Origin: Maribacter huludaoensis
GTDB lineage: Bacteria; Bacteroidota; Bacteroidia; Flavobacteriales; Flavobacteriaceae
DNA length: 64,000 bases
Assembly: GCF_029350945.1 (NCBI RefSeq)
Contig: NZ_JARKMS010000002.1
Coordinates: 421,984 to 485,983 of the forward strand
Direction of reading: 5' to 3'
Below are positions 29,024-39,226 of this stretch, one piece after another (the stretch's first letter is position 1; every line of letters starts with the position of its first letter). Position numbers and translations under genes: made by a program. The notes beneath the pieces were generated by a model. That model did not search any database, was not told the DNA's origin, and was given only the letters and a program-made list of their open reading frames with translations.

Positions 29024-29056
29024 AAAAAAACCCCTGAAATCAAATGATTTCAGGGG
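29024..29056 (-). terminator. Terminator of the tRNA transcript
   Basis: A perfect 12-base stem, CCCCTGAAATCA (29031-29042) / TGATTTCAGGGG (29045-29056), has a very short loop and seven T residues on the minus strand. It lies four bases beyond the tRNA-Leu end. Confidence 0.9.
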
Positions 29057-29060
29057 TTTG

Positions 29061-29147
29061 TGGTACTCGAGGCGGGACTTGAACCCGCACGCCCCAAAGA
29101 GCACAGGATTTTAAGTCCGGCGTGTCTACCAATTCCACCACTCGAGC
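29061..29147 (-). tRNA. tRNA-Leu (anticodon TAA)
   Basis: An 87-base class II tRNA with an encoded CCA end (29061-29063). Acceptor GCTCGAG pairs with CTCGAGT through one G-T. The anticodon loop CTTAAAA gives TAA. A long variable arm and the T loop GGTTCAAGTCC are clear. The anticodon stem carries one C-T mismatch. Confidence 0.95.
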
Positions 29148-29160
29148 AAACTTAGCATTA

Positions 29161-29184
29161 AAAAAATGTTGACGGGCAACATTT
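29161..29184 (-). terminator. Hairpin between the two tRNA genes
   Basis: AAATGTTG (29164-29171) pairs with CAACATTT (29177-29184) around a five-base loop. A T run follows on the minus strand just after tRNA-Gly. It could be a partial terminator or a processing signal. Confidence 0.5.
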
Positions 29185-29189
29185 CTTTG

Positions 29190-29261
29190 AGCGAAAAACG
29201 GGATTCGAACCCGCGACCTCCACCTTGGCAAGGTGATGCTCTACCCCTGAGCTACTTTCGC
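29190..29261 (-). tRNA. tRNA-Gly (anticodon GCC)
   Basis: A 72-base tRNA with acceptor GCGAAAG / TTTTCGC, D arm AGCTCAGGGGTAGAGC, anticodon loop with GCC, T arm GGGTTCGAATCCC and discriminator T. The CCA end is not encoded; CAA follows the discriminator. The gene is upstream of tRNA-Leu on one likely transcript. Confidence 0.96.
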
Positions 29262-29300
29262 AAATTTAAAAGAACGTGCATCTCTTAAAAGATGCGGGTG

Positions 29301-29329
29301 CAAATTTAATACAATTCTGTAAAAACCAA
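29301..29329 (-). promoter_or_regulatory. Promoter of the tRNA-Gly/tRNA-Leu transcript
   Basis: On the minus strand TTG (29329-29327), an 18-base spacer and TAAATTTG (29308-29301) match the -33/-7 pattern. A small hairpin, GCATCT / AGATGC (29278-29295), lies between the box and tRNA-Gly. Confidence 0.75.
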
Positions 29330-29358
29330 AGTAAAAATGTGCAAAAGAATTAAAATAA

Positions 29359-31980
29359 TTACGAAGTTGCTTTTTTGTCCTTGGTTAACAGCCTTTTAAT
29401 CTCATTTAATTTCATTAAAGCTTCTACCGGTGTAAGCGTATCTATGTCTAAATGCGTAATTTCTTCCTTGATTTCTTCCAATAACGGGTCATCTAAATTA
29501 AAAAAGCTGAGTTGCATTTCATCAGCGTCACTTTTAAGTTTATCGCCAACATCTTCGCTAACATGTTTGTTTTCCAACTTTTTCAAAATCTTGTTTGCTT
29601 TCTGAATTACTTGTTGGGGCATGCCCGCCATTTTGGCCACATGAATACCAAAACTGTGCTCACTACCACCTGGAACCAATTTTCTTAGAAATAAGACAGT
29701 GTCTTTTAGCTCTTTAATGGCAACATTATAATTCTTAATGCGATTAAAGGTATTGGTCATTTCATTGAGCTCATGATAATGTGTGGCAAACATTGTTTTT
29801 GCCCTTGCCGGGTGCTCATGCAGGTATTCTGAAATTGCCCATGCAATAGAAATACCGTCATAGGTACTGGTACCTCTCCCTATTTCATCCAGTAGCACAA
29901 GGCTACGTTCAGAAAGATTGTTTAGAATAGATGCCGTTTCGTTCATTTCTACCATAAAAGTAGATTCGCCCATTGAAATATTATCACTGGCGCCAACTCT
30001 TGTAAATATTTTATCTACTACACCAATTTTAGCCGTTTCCGCAGGTACAAAACTACCCATTTGTGCCAGTAATACTATTAAGGCGGTTTGCCTTAACAGT
30101 GCAGATTTACCACTCATATTAGGACCGGTAATCATTATAAATTGCTGATTGGAGCGGTCTAATTGTAAATCATTGGTAATATATTGCTCGCCTAAAGGAA
30201 GTTGCTTTTCTATCACCGGATGTCTACCATCTGTTATCTCCAAATCCGTAGAGTCGTTCAAGGACGGACAGTTGTAGGCATTTTCTTTGGCTAGTTGGGC
30301 AAAACCACAAAGGCAATCTAATTGTGCAATTAAATAGGCATTATTCTGTACCGGGGAAATATATTCTTGCATCCAAACTACCAATTGGGAGAATAGTTGT
30401 TGTTCCAAGGTGGTGATGCGATCTTCTGCTCCTAATATTTTTGCCTCATATTCTTTAAGCTCATCTGTAATGTAACGTTCGGCATTTACCAAGGTCTGTT
30501 TGCGTGTCCAACTTTCAGGCACTTTGTCCTTGTGTGTATTTCTAACTTCTATATAGTACCCAAAAACATTATTGGAAGCTATTTTTAGGGAAGTTATACC
30601 TGTTGCGGCAGTCTCCCTTTCTAGCATGTTGTTCAAGTAATTTTTGCCAGATGTTGCCAACCCTCTAAGTTCATCAAGTTCTTCTGAAAAGCCTTCCGCA
30701 ATTGTGCTGCCTTTCAAAATATTAACAGGCGCTTCTTCGCTAAGCATTTCCTTTATCTTCGCCCTAAGCAAATCGCAGGATTGAATTTGGTCTCCCGTTA
30801 AAGCGAGCGACTCGTTTTTAGAAGCGGTTGCCAATTGCTTTATAGGTATTAGAGCTTCTAAAGAATTTTTTAATTGTACTACTTCCTTAGGATTGACTTT
30901 GCCAGTTGCCACCTTGGAAATTAATCGTTCCAAATCGCCCATTTGTTTAATATGATGTTGAAACTTTTCCAATATTATTTCATCATCATATAGAAAAGAA
31001 ACAATCTGCTGCCTCCTTTTTATCTTTTCCAGATTTTTAAGAGGTAGGGCAAGCCACCTTTTGATCATACGCCCACCCATTGGTGAGATAGTTTTGTCTA
31101 TGATATCTAAAAGTGTTACTGCATTGATATTGGTAGAATGGTACAGTTCCAGATTTTTAATAGTAAATCGGTCCATCCATATATAATCATCCTCTGCTAT
31201 ACGTTGTAGTTTTGATATATGCTGTAATTGGCGATGTTGTGTTTCTCCTAAGTAATGCAAAACCACACCAGAAGCTATGATGCCGCAAGCTAAGTGGTCC
31301 ACTCCAAAACCTTTTAAGGTCTTGGTGTTAAAGTGTGAGGTAAGGTTTTCTAAAGCATAATCTTCTTGAAAGACCCAATCCTCTAGATAAAATAGATGAT
31401 GATTTTTTCCAAATACCTCTAAGAATTCTTTTTTATTCGCTTTGGATAGTAATACTTCGTTGGGTGAGAAATTCTGTAATAGTTTGTCTATTTGTTCTTC
31501 GCTACCTTCAGATGTCAAAAACTCACCGGTAGAAATATCTACGAACGAAATTCCTATTTTCTTTCTTCCGAAATGAACGGCACAAAGAAAATTATTGGTT
31601 TTAGAGTTAAGTATGTCATCGTTCATTGCAACGCCAGGAGTAACCAACTCGGTAACGCCACGTTTAACGATTGTTTTGGTCTGCTTGGGGTCTTCCAATT
31701 GGTCACAGATAGCAACTCGCTGACCTGCTTTCACCAATTTAGGTAAGTAGGTGTTTAAAGAGTGGTGCGGAAAACCTGCTAACTCTGTCCTTTCGCCACC
31801 GTTATTTCTATTGGTTAATATAATTCCTAAAATACGTGAAGCTTTTACTGCATCTTCACCAAAAGTTTCATAAAAATCGCCTACACGAAACAATAATAGG
31901 GCATCAGGATACTTGGTCTTGATGGTATTATATTGTTTCATTAAAGGAGTTACCTTTTTTGTCTTGCTTTTATCCGCCAC
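29359..31980 (-). CDS. mutS: DNA mismatch repair protein MutS
   Basis: 873 residues, full length. The mismatch-reading motif F-Y-E is at residues 36-38 ([10 protein letters not shown]). Connector, lever and clamp domains follow, then the ATPase with Walker [10 protein letters not shown], Walker [17 protein letters not shown] and the THYHEL block. The C terminus ends in the short helical dimerisation region. MutS finds mismatches and recruits MutL. It is preceded by the divergent SpoU methyltransferase gene and followed by the tRNA pair; no mutL is in the window. Confidence 0.98.
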   Translation of the reverse strand: MADKSKTKKVTPLMKQYNTIKTKYPDALLLFRVGDFYETFGEDAVKASRILGIILTNRNNGGERTELAGFPHHSLNTYLPKLVKAGQRVAICDQLEDPKQTKTIVKRGVTELVTPGVAMNDDILNSKTNNFLCAVHFGRKKIGISFVDISTGEFLTSEGSEEQIDKLLQNFSPNEVLLSKANKKEFLEVFGKNHHLFYLEDWVFQEDYALENLTSHFNTKTLKGFGVDHLACGIIASGVVLHYLGETQHRQLQHISKLQRIAEDDYIWMDRFTIKNLELYHSTNINAVTLLDIIDKTISPMGGRMIKRWLALPLKNLEKIKRRQQIVSFLYDDEIILEKFQHHIKQMGDLERLISKVATGKVNPKEVVQLKNSLEALIPIKQLATASKNESLALTGDQIQSCDLLRAKIKEMLSEEAPVNILKGSTIAEGFSEELDELRGLATSGKNYLNNMLERETAATGITSLKIASNNVFGYYIEVRNTHKDKVPESWTRKQTLVNAERYITDELKEYEAKILGAEDRITTLEQQLFSQLVVWMQEYISPVQNNAYLIAQLDCLCGFAQLAKENAYNCPSLNDSTDLEITDGRHPVIEKQLPLGEQYITNDLQLDRSNQQFIMITGPNMSGKSALLRQTALIVLLAQMGSFVPAETAKIGVVDKIFTRVGASDNISMGESTFMVEMNETASILNNLSERSLVLLDEIGRGTSTYDGISIAWAISEYLHEHPARAKTMFATHYHELNEMTNTFNRIKNYNVAIKELKDTVLFLRKLVPGGSEHSFGIHVAKMAGMPQQVIQKANKILKKLENKHVSEDVGDKLKSDADEMQLSFFNLDDPLLEEIKEEITHLDIDTLTPVEALMKLNEIKRLLTKDKKATS

Positions 31981-32107
31981 TTTATCTTTTATCTCATTAA
32001 TTTTGCTCCTTCACGAAAGTATGGTTTAATCTTTTGAAATTTAATTATTGTTGATATTTCAGGATAAGTTTATATCCATTTATACCAATGAAACTGAATT
32101 GTAACGT

Positions 32108-32638
32108 ATGAGGAAATTAAGAAATGACGAGCTGGATAGGATTGATGTTGAGGCGTACAAACTAGCTGGAAAATCTCCTATAATAATCGTTCTTGATAAT
32201 ATAAGGAGCTTAAATAATATAGGTTCTGTCTTTAGAACTGCCGATGCCTTTTTGATCGAAAAAATATACTTGTGCGGTATTACCGCTAAACCGCCGCATA
32301 AGGATATTCACAAAACTGCTTTAGGTGCTACGGATAGTGTAGACTGGGAGCATGTTGAAGATACCGTTACATTGGTTGATAAGTTAAGAAAAGATGGATG
32401 CCATATTGTTTCTGTAGAACAGGCAGAAAAGGCAACGCAATTAAATGACTATGCACCTGCGAAAAATAAAAAGCAGGTGCTCATTTTTGGGAATGAGGTA
32501 AAGGGCGTTGCCCAGAATGTAGTTTCCGCCAGTGATGAGGTTTTGGAAATTCCCCAGTTCGGCACTAAGCATTCTTTGAATATTTCTGTAAGTGTAGGTG
32601 TTGTTGTTTGGGATTGCTGGAGTAAATTAAATGCATAA
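32108..32638 (+). CDS. SpoU/TrmH-family RNA 2'-O-methyltransferase
   Basis: 176 residues, the compact SPOUT form without an N-terminal substrate domain. Motif 1 is NIRSLNNIGSVFRTADAF, motif 2 is LIFGNEVKGV and motif 3 is IPQFGTKHSLNISVSVGVV, which form the trefoil-knot SAM site. The product methylates a ribose in tRNA or rRNA; the exact target cannot be read from sequence. It is a single-gene unit ending at a strong terminator. Confidence 0.93.
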   Translation: MRKLRNDELDRIDVEAYKLAGKSPIIIVLDNIRSLNNIGSVFRTADAFLIEKIYLCGITAKPPHKDIHKTALGATDSVDWEHVEDTVTLVDKLRKDGCHIVSVEQAEKATQLNDYAPAKNKKQVLIFGNEVKGVAQNVVSASDEVLEIPQFGTKHSLNISVSVGVVVWDCWSKLNA

Positions 32639-32666
32639 AAAAACCTGGTCTTGGACCAGGTTTTTT
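32638..32666. terminator. Bidirectional terminator after the SpoU gene
   Basis: A 13-base stem, AAAAAACCTGGTC (32638-32650) / GACCAGGTTTTTT (32654-32666), has a TTG loop. The A and T runs allow use on both strands. Confidence 0.9.
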
Positions 32667-32756
32667 AGTATAGTTTGAGTTAGTTAGTTGCACGTATGCC
32701 TTCACAATAAAAGATTTTCTTTTCATTTACGCAAGAATTTAACCAATTTATAATGG

Positions 32757-33899
32757 TTATAAGTTGGCTAGGGCAAAGTCTTCTATCTTCGTTAAAATAG
32801 CCTGATAATCATCTTGGTTTTTTACAAAATCTAGTTCGCTAACATCTATAATGAGCTGGTTTTCTTTAGGATATGTCTTTAGAAAGTCAAAATATCCGCG
32901 GTTGATCTTTTCTAGATATGCTAGTTCAATATTCTGTTCATAATCCCTGCCGCGTAGTTTTATTTGTTGTAATAATCTTTCCGTGGTTTGGTACAGGTAA
33001 ACGTAAACTTTAGGCTTTTTAACCTCTTTGTACATAAAATTAAACACCCTTCTGTAAAGATCAAATTCATTTTGTTGTAGCGTTACCTTTGCAAAAATCA
33101 GCGACTTAAAAATGTCATAGTCGCTCACCATAAAACTTTTGAATAAATCTAATTGACTGGTGTCTTCCGTAAATTGTTGGTAACGATCTGCTAGAAAAGA
33201 CATTTCTAACGGGAATGCATATCTGGCTTGGTCTTGGTAAAAATTTGGCAAGAACGGGTTTTCGGCAAACCGCTCTAATATTAATTTAGCATTGAAGTCT
33301 TCTGAAATTTTTGTGGCCAATGTAGTTTTTCCCGCGCCAATGTTACCCTCTATGGCAAGGTACTGTATACTGGCAAAAAATGTGTGTCTGTTCTTAAAAA
33401 GTCTTTTTATTTGCTTTGTTATAGTGCTTTTGTCCTTACATTCCTGTAATAAATTTCTGGTGTCTTTATTGAAAATAGGATGGTAAAATTGCGGAGTAAT
33501 GTCGGCAAGTGGTTTCAGGATAAATTTTCTGTCCTGCAATTTTGGGTGTGGAACCGTTAAGTTCTTTGTGTTGATAATTTCTTTCTCGTAATAGATAATG
33601 TCAATGTCCAAAGTTCTGCTTTGGTAACTGCCACTTTCGTTTCTTTCCCTACCAAATTCAGTTTCTATACTTAATAATTTTGCTAATAATTCTTCGGCGG
33701 TCAGTAATGTCTGTAGTTCTAAACAGGCATTCAAAAAATCTTCGCCCTCAAAACCCCAGGACGGAGTTTCATAAACAGCGGAAACCTGCCTGATTTCACC
33801 GGCAATTTTGCCGATTTGGAAAATGGCTTTTTGCAATAACAGTCGACGATTGCCTAAATTACTGCCAATAGATAAAAATGCTGTTTTGTATACTCCCAT
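32757..33899 (-). CDS. folK: Bifunctional HPPK (FolK) - deoxynucleoside kinase fusion
   Basis: 380 residues. Residues 1-145 are a 6-hydroxymethyl-7,8-dihydropterin pyrophosphokinase with SIGSNLGNR, ETPSWG and SRTLDIDIIYY (the catalytic Asp pair). Residues 178-380 are a deoxynucleoside kinase with P-loop GNIGAGKT (185-192), the ERFAENPFL substrate block and ADRYQQF. The first half makes a folate precursor; the second phosphorylates salvage deoxynucleosides. No stop codon or frame change separates the halves. Both sets of motifs look intact. Confidence 0.93.
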   Translation of the reverse strand: MGVYKTAFLSIGSNLGNRRLLLQKAIFQIGKIAGEIRQVSAVYETPSWGFEGEDFLNACLELQTLLTAEELLAKLLSIETEFGRERNESGSYQSRTLDIDIIYYEKEIINTKNLTVPHPKLQDRKFILKPLADITPQFYHPIFNKDTRNLLQECKDKSTITKQIKRLFKNRHTFFASIQYLAIEGNIGAGKTTLATKISEDFNAKLILERFAENPFLPNFYQDQARYAFPLEMSFLADRYQQFTEDTSQLDLFKSFMVSDYDIFKSLIFAKVTLQQNEFDLYRRVFNFMYKEVKKPKVYVYLYQTTERLLQQIKLRGRDYEQNIELAYLEKINRGYFDFLKTYPKENQLIIDVSELDFVKNQDDYQAILTKIEDFALANL

Positions 33900-33938
33900 A
33901 ATATTAGGGCAAAATAACTAAAACATATTCACATTAGT

Positions 33939-33946
33939 TATCTTTG
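33939..33946 (+). promoter_or_regulatory. -7 box for sppA
   Basis: TATCTTTG fits TAnnTTTG and lies 24 bases before the sppA ATG, in the 71-base divergent gap with folK. No TTG at -33. Confidence 0.45.
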
Positions 33947-33970
33947 TTAAGTATTAAAATAAAGATTTAA

Positions 33971-35731
33971 ATGAATTTTTTAAGAAATTTTCTTGCTTCT
34001 ATATTGGGGTGCCTGTTTGCATTTGGGATCATGTTTGTAATGTTTTTAATTTTTGTAAGCTTGGTCAGTAGCGGTGAAGACACTGTTACCGTTAAGGACA
34101 ACTCTATTCTGGAATTGCAATTGCAGAGACAGATTTCAGATTATACAGGTAACAATGAATTGGATCCATTTGCTGGTATTTTTAATGAGTCTCAAGGGTT
34201 AGATGAAATAATACAAGCAATTGAGGTTGCTAAAAATGACGATCGCATAAAGGGTATCAGTATCAACAATAATTTTATCATGGCCGGGTTGGCGCAAACT
34301 CAGGCTATTAGAAGGTCATTAGAAGATTTTAAAGCTGAAGGTAAATTCATTTATGCCTATGCGGATTTTTTTATGCAGCGAGATTATTATTTGGCAAGTG
34401 TGGCAGATTCAATTTTTATTAATCCCGTAGGGGTTTTGGACTTTAAGGGTTTGTCCACAGAAGTACTTTATTATAAAGAACTTCAAGAGAAATCTGGAAT
34501 TAAGATGGAGGTTATTCGTCATGGAAAATATAAAAGTGCCGTTGAACCATATTTAGAGAACAACATGAGTGAAGCCAATAGAAGCCAATTAACTTCTTTA
34601 TTGCAATCTCTTTGGAATTCTATGATTGTAGATATTTCAAAAACACGTTCTATTTCTGAATCTGATCTAAATGTCATTGCAGATACCTTAGGAGGAAGAA
34701 CTCCTGCATATGCTAAGCGATCAGGTTTAATTGATGATGTAGTTTTTTATGATGAGTACGAAGGTAAACTGGCAAATGCGCTAATGCTTAAAAAGGATGA
34801 GGATATCAATTATAGCAAATTAGATGACTATGTAAAGTATTCGAATAAAAAGAAATTGAAATCAGGAGATGATAAAATTGCTATTGTATTTGCACAAGGT
34901 GAAATATTGTACGGTGAGGGCGGACCAAATATAATTGGGCAAGGTATTATTAACGAAGCACTTATAAAAGCTCGTGAAGATGACAATGTAAAGGCCATTG
35001 TTTTGCGTGTAAATTCACCCGGTGGTAGTGCCTTGACCTCAGATATTATTTGGAGAGAGGTAGAGCTTGCCAAAAAAGTGAAACCCGTAATTGTTTCTAT
35101 GGGTAATGTTGCGGCATCCGGTGGGTATTACATTGCGGCCGGCGCCAATAAGATCTTTGCCGAGCCTACTACAATAACGGGGTCGATCGGTGTATTTGGA
35201 ACTGTGCCGAATATGACGGAACTGGCAGATAATGTTGGTATTAATGCAGAGCAGGTGGGTACAAATAAAAATGCTGTGGAGTATTCGCTTTTTGAGCCTA
35301 TGCAGGAAAGCTTTAAAAATCAGGTTCAAGAAAGTATTGAAGAAACATACCGTACATTTTTACAAAGAGTATCAGAAGGTAGAAATATGACTATGGCACA
35401 AGTTGATAGTGTTGCCCAAGGTAGGGTTTGGAGCGGTACTGAAGCCTTGCAGGTTGGTTTAGTAGATGAACTTGGTAATTTAGATGATGCTATTGATGCT
35501 GCAGCGGAGATGGCCGAACTTAGTTCTTATGGTATCAAGAAATTTCCAAAATACAAAAGCGGATTTGAACGCTTTATGGAAGATTTGGAAGGAGCAAGTA
35601 TGCTAGTAAAGCAGAACTTGTTAAAAGATGAAATAGGGGATGATGCTTATAAAGTGCTTAAAGAGCTACAATCTTTTAAAGAGCAAAAAGGTATACAGGC
35701 AAGAATGCCGTTTGCATTAGATATTAAGTAA
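33971..35731 (+). CDS. sppA: Signal peptide peptidase SppA, 67K (long) type
   Basis: 586 residues. An N-terminal membrane anchor (about 8-33) precedes two tandem S49 peptidase domains. The general-base Lys188 is in GKYKSAVEP in the first domain, and the nucleophile Ser383 in NVAASGGYYIAAG in the second, the split arrangement of the long SppA form. It degrades cleaved signal peptides in the inner membrane. It is followed after 3 bases by the YhhQ-type transporter gene, so co-transcription is likely. Confidence 0.95.
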   Translation: MNFLRNFLASILGCLFAFGIMFVMFLIFVSLVSSGEDTVTVKDNSILELQLQRQISDYTGNNELDPFAGIFNESQGLDEIIQAIEVAKNDDRIKGISINNNFIMAGLAQTQAIRRSLEDFKAEGKFIYAYADFFMQRDYYLASVADSIFINPVGVLDFKGLSTEVLYYKELQEKSGIKMEVIRHGKYKSAVEPYLENNMSEANRSQLTSLLQSLWNSMIVDISKTRSISESDLNVIADTLGGRTPAYAKRSGLIDDVVFYDEYEGKLANALMLKKDEDINYSKLDDYVKYSNKKKLKSGDDKIAIVFAQGEILYGEGGPNIIGQGIINEALIKAREDDNVKAIVLRVNSPGGSALTSDIIWREVELAKKVKPVIVSMGNVAASGGYYIAAGANKIFAEPTTITGSIGVFGTVPNMTELADNVGINAEQVGTNKNAVEYSLFEPMQESFKNQVQESIEETYRTFLQRVSEGRNMTMAQVDSVAQGRVWSGTEALQVGLVDELGNLDDAIDAAAEMAELSSYGIKKFPKYKSGFERFMEDLEGASMLVKQNLLKDEIGDDAYKVLKELQSFKEQKGIQARMPFALDIK

Positions 35732-35734
35732 TAT

Positions 35735-36451
35735 ATGACCTTAAAGGATAGAAAACTAGCACAGCGTATATATCTGTATTTGGGGGCTTTGTTCATCACT
35801 TCTCTAGTGGTTTCCAACCTTATATTTCAAAAATTTTTTTATTGGAATCCCTTCGGGGATTTCACTCTTTATGGGGTTTCGCTTTTTGAAGTTTCCGTAG
35901 GTATTTTACCTTACCCTATAACCTTTCTTATTACTGATCTAATATCGGAGATATACGGTAGAAAAATGGCGAACCAGATTGTTACCGCCGGTATATTTGC
36001 TTCTTTCTTTTCTATGGGTATTATTTTGTTGGCAGAAGTAGCACCTGCAATTCCTTCTTCACCTATAAATGATGAAACTTTTACACAGGTTTTTGCCCTA
36101 TCACCAATTGCGGTTTTGGCTTCGATGATCGCTTATTTGTTAGCGCAATACGTTGATGTGGCCATATATCATTTTTGGAAAAGGTTGACCAAAGGGAAGT
36201 ATTTATGGATACGTAACAATTTTTCAACATTTCTATCACAATTTCTTGATACGTTTACCGTTGTGGGGTTGTTATGTGTCTTCAAAGTACTACCGTGGGA
36301 TCTTTTTTTCGGTCTTGTTGTCAGCGGATTTATTTTTAAGATTTTTATAGCATTTCTAGACACCCCTTTTCTCTATTTCTTCGTATATATTATGAGAAAG
36401 CGTTTTAATCTGAAGCCAAATGAAGAATTGGATTTAGATGTTTTAGAATAA
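35735..36451 (+). CDS. Queuosine precursor transporter (YhhQ/VUT family)
   Basis: 238 residues with about six membrane segments. The family core LPYPITFLITDLISEIYGRK is near residue 63, and later LDTF lies in the fifth segment. YhhQ imports queuosine precursors such as preQ0 and preQ1 for tRNA modification. It lies 3 bases after sppA and 33 bases before the AsmA-like gene. The family assignment is firm; which precursor it takes is not known from sequence. Confidence 0.9.
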   Translation: MTLKDRKLAQRIYLYLGALFITSLVVSNLIFQKFFYWNPFGDFTLYGVSLFEVSVGILPYPITFLITDLISEIYGRKMANQIVTAGIFASFFSMGIILLAEVAPAIPSSPINDETFTQVFALSPIAVLASMIAYLLAQYVDVAIYHFWKRLTKGKYLWIRNNFSTFLSQFLDTFTVVGLLCVFKVLPWDLFFGLVVSGFIFKIFIAFLDTPFLYFFVYIMRKRFNLKPNEELDLDVLE

Positions 36452-36484
36452 GAACTTTAAAGAAAAACAGTATAAAATTATACT

Positions 36485-39226
36485 ATGGGTAAGAAAATAT
36501 TAAAAATTGTAGGGGTATTATTAGTGTTGATTATTGTTGTTTTAATTGCAGCTCCTTTCTTTCTGGAAGCAAAAATAGGAGAGATTATAAAAAATAATGT
36601 CAACCAGAATGTAAATGCCACTTTAGATTTTTCAGAGGCTAATTTAAGTTTGGTCAGTAGTTTTCCCAATGCAGAAGTAGATTTTAAAGATGTTGTTTTA
36701 TTGAATAAGGCTCCTTTTGAAGGCGATACCTTGTTTAAGGCCAAGAATTTGGATTTAACAATGGGTATTATGCAATTGTTTAAAAGCGAGGGTGATGCCA
36801 TAGCAATTAATAATATAAATTTAGATGGTGCATTTATTAATGTAGTGGTAGATAAAGAAGAGAATGCAAACTATGACATAGCTTTGGCGTCTGACACTTC
36901 TGCTACGGTAGAAGAGGAGACTAGTACTACAGATGGTTTCAACTTAGATTTGCAGTCGTATGAAATTAGGAATACAAGAATTTATTATACAGATAATTCA
37001 ACGGGTATAGTATTTAAATTAGATGATTTTCAACATAAAGGTACCGGGGATCTGTCATTGGCAAGTTCTGAGCTAGATACGCATACAGATGCTTTGATTT
37101 CTTTGGAGATGGATAGTGTTAACTATTTAAACAAGAACACCATAAAGTTAGATGCGCTTATAGGTATTGATTTAAATGAAAATAAATATTCTTTCTTAAA
37201 GAATGAGGCGTTGATCAATCAATTACCATTGGTCTTTGACGGTTTTATTAAATTGAACGAGAACAGTCAAGAAATTGATTTAACGTTTAAAACGCCATCT
37301 TCGGATTTTAAAAACTTTTTAGGGTTGATACCAGAGGTGTATTCTAAAAATATAGAGAATGTTACTACTACAGGTGATTTTGCCGTTAATGGTAATTTTA
37401 ACGGTGTTGTTGATGAGACACATATTCCCAAATTTCATATTGACCTAATGTCAAATAATGCATCATTTAAGTATCCTGATCTACCAAAGGCTGTACGTAA
37501 CGTGTTTTTTGATATTCAATTAAATAATAAAACGGGAATTGCCGAAGATACTTATGTTGATGTAAACAAGGCTTCTTTTATGATCGATGAAGATAAGTTC
37601 AATCTTACCTCGCACATAACGGAATTAATGGGCAATACTAAGGTTAAAGCGCATGTTGATGGGGATATGAATTTGGCCAATATTTCAAAAGCTTACCCAG
37701 TGCCGGCAGAGTATGATTTAAGAGGTATGTTGAAGGCCGATATTTCCACTGCTTTTGACATGCAGTCCGTAGAGAAAGAGCAGTATGACAAAACAAATAC
37801 GATTGGAGATTTAAGCTTGACTGATTTTGAGTACAATTCTGATGAGCTTGCAAATCCTGTAAAATTTAAAGCGGCACGTTTAACTTTTAACCCTAAAACG
37901 GTTACTTTAAATAATTTAAACGGTACTACGGGTACAACGGATTTTGATGCAACCGGTACAATTAATAATCTGTTAGGGTTTATGTTCAACGATGAAAAAG
38001 TTGAAGGGAACTTTAATCTAAAATCTAACTCTTTTGCTATAAGCGATTTTATGGTTGCCGAAGCTGAGGTCCCTTCGTCTGCGGGCAAGGGTAGTACATC
38101 TGATGAAGGAACCGTTGTAGAAGAAAAAATCAAAATACCTTCTTTCTTAGACGCTACAATCAATGCAGATGCCAAAAAGGTAATTTATGATGATATTGTT
38201 TTAAGTGATGTCAAGGGAGTTTTAAAAATTAAAGATGAAACTGCTACGCTCAATAACATGACAGCCGGTATGTTTGGTGGTAAAGTTGCTTTTAATGGTG
38301 ATGTGTCTACTAAAAATGAGACTCCCACTTTTAATATGAAGTTAGATTTGAACCAACTAGGTATTCAAGAAACTTTTGCTTCAGTAGATTTGTTCCAAAG
38401 TATTGCGCCAATAGCTAAAATGTTGAATGGTAAATTAACTTCGGATATTTCTTTGTCCGGTAATTTGACCGATGATCTAATGCCAAATTTATTATCATTA
38501 ACAGGTGAGTTGTTTGCAGATCTAATGACTGAAGAAGTAAATACCGAAGAGGCACCTGTATTAAATTCTTTGGTTTCTAACTTAAACTTTATAGATTTAA
38601 AACAATTGAATTTAAAAGATTTGAAGACTTCATTGTCATTTAAAGATGGAATTGTGGTGGTGAAACCTTTTACCCTAAACTATAAGGACATTGCAATTAA
38701 TGTAGATGGAAGCCATTCATTTGACCAAAAATTAGATTATAAGGCTACCTTACAGGTACCTGCAAAATATTTAGGTTCGGATATTACCAAATTGATTGCA
38801 AAAATTGATGACCCTTCGCTCAATGACCTTACGATACCTGTTGTTGCAAATATTGGCGGACTTTATAATAGTCCCAAAGTGTCTACGGATATGACCACCG
38901 GTGTAAAGCAATTAACTACGAAGTTGATAGAAGTTGAAAAACAAAAGTTGATAACTAAGGGTACGGATAAGGCCAAAGACCTTATAGGTGGTTTGATCAG
39001 TGGAGATAAAACTTCTACAGATTCTACCGGTCAAAAATCCACTAGTACTAAAACAGCGGCAAAAGATATTCTAGGGGGTATATTGTCAACTAAGAAAGAT
39101 ACCGCAAATGCTAACACGGTAAAGAAAGATTCTACACCTGTTAAAACGGAAGAAGCTGTAAAAGAAAAAGCGAAAGATATCTTAGGTGGCTTATTCGGTA
39201 AAAAGAAAAAAGACAGTACTAACTAA
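36485..39226 (+). CDS. AsmA-family protein
   Basis: 913 residues. An N-terminal membrane segment (about 5-25) is followed by an AsmA N domain. A long, repetitive beta-strand region follows and then the AsmA-like C-terminal domain (around 640-800, MTEEVNTEEAPVLNSL... KDLKTSLSFKDG). AsmA-like proteins are thought to form lipid-carrying bridges between the membranes. The tail (about 825-913) is Lys/Thr/Ser-rich and repeats an AKD(I/L)(I/L)GG(I/L) motif three times. The stop overlaps the convergent DUF2797 gene by 8 bases. Confidence 0.9.
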   Translation: MGKKILKIVGVLLVLIIVVLIAAPFFLEAKIGEIIKNNVNQNVNATLDFSEANLSLVSSFPNAEVDFKDVVLLNKAPFEGDTLFKAKNLDLTMGIMQLFKSEGDAIAINNINLDGAFINVVVDKEENANYDIALASDTSATVEEETSTTDGFNLDLQSYEIRNTRIYYTDNSTGIVFKLDDFQHKGTGDLSLASSELDTHTDALISLEMDSVNYLNKNTIKLDALIGIDLNENKYSFLKNEALINQLPLVFDGFIKLNENSQEIDLTFKTPSSDFKNFLGLIPEVYSKNIENVTTTGDFAVNGNFNGVVDETHIPKFHIDLMSNNASFKYPDLPKAVRNVFFDIQLNNKTGIAEDTYVDVNKASFMIDEDKFNLTSHITELMGNTKVKAHVDGDMNLANISKAYPVPAEYDLRGMLKADISTAFDMQSVEKEQYDKTNTIGDLSLTDFEYNSDELANPVKFKAARLTFNPKTVTLNNLNGTTGTTDFDATGTINNLLGFMFNDEKVEGNFNLKSNSFAISDFMVAEAEVPSSAGKGSTSDEGTVVEEKIKIPSFLDATINADAKKVIYDDIVLSDVKGVLKIKDETATLNNMTAGMFGGKVAFNGDVSTKNETPTFNMKLDLNQLGIQETFASVDLFQSIAPIAKMLNGKLTSDISLSGNLTDDLMPNLLSLTGELFADLMTEEVNTEEAPVLNSLVSNLNFIDLKQLNLKDLKTSLSFKDGIVVVKPFTLNYKDIAINVDGSHSFDQKLDYKATLQVPAKYLGSDITKLIAKIDDPSLNDLTIPVVANIGGLYNSPKVSTDMTTGVKQLTTKLIEVEKQKLITKGTDKAKDLIGGLISGDKTSTDSTGQKSTSTKTAAKDILGGILSTKKDTANANTVKKDSTPVKTEEAVKEKAKDILGGLFGKKKKDSTN

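Noticed and set aside
29040-29231. Short open frame across the two tRNA genes
   Set aside because: The sequence folds as two clear tRNAs with a terminator; the frame is incidental.
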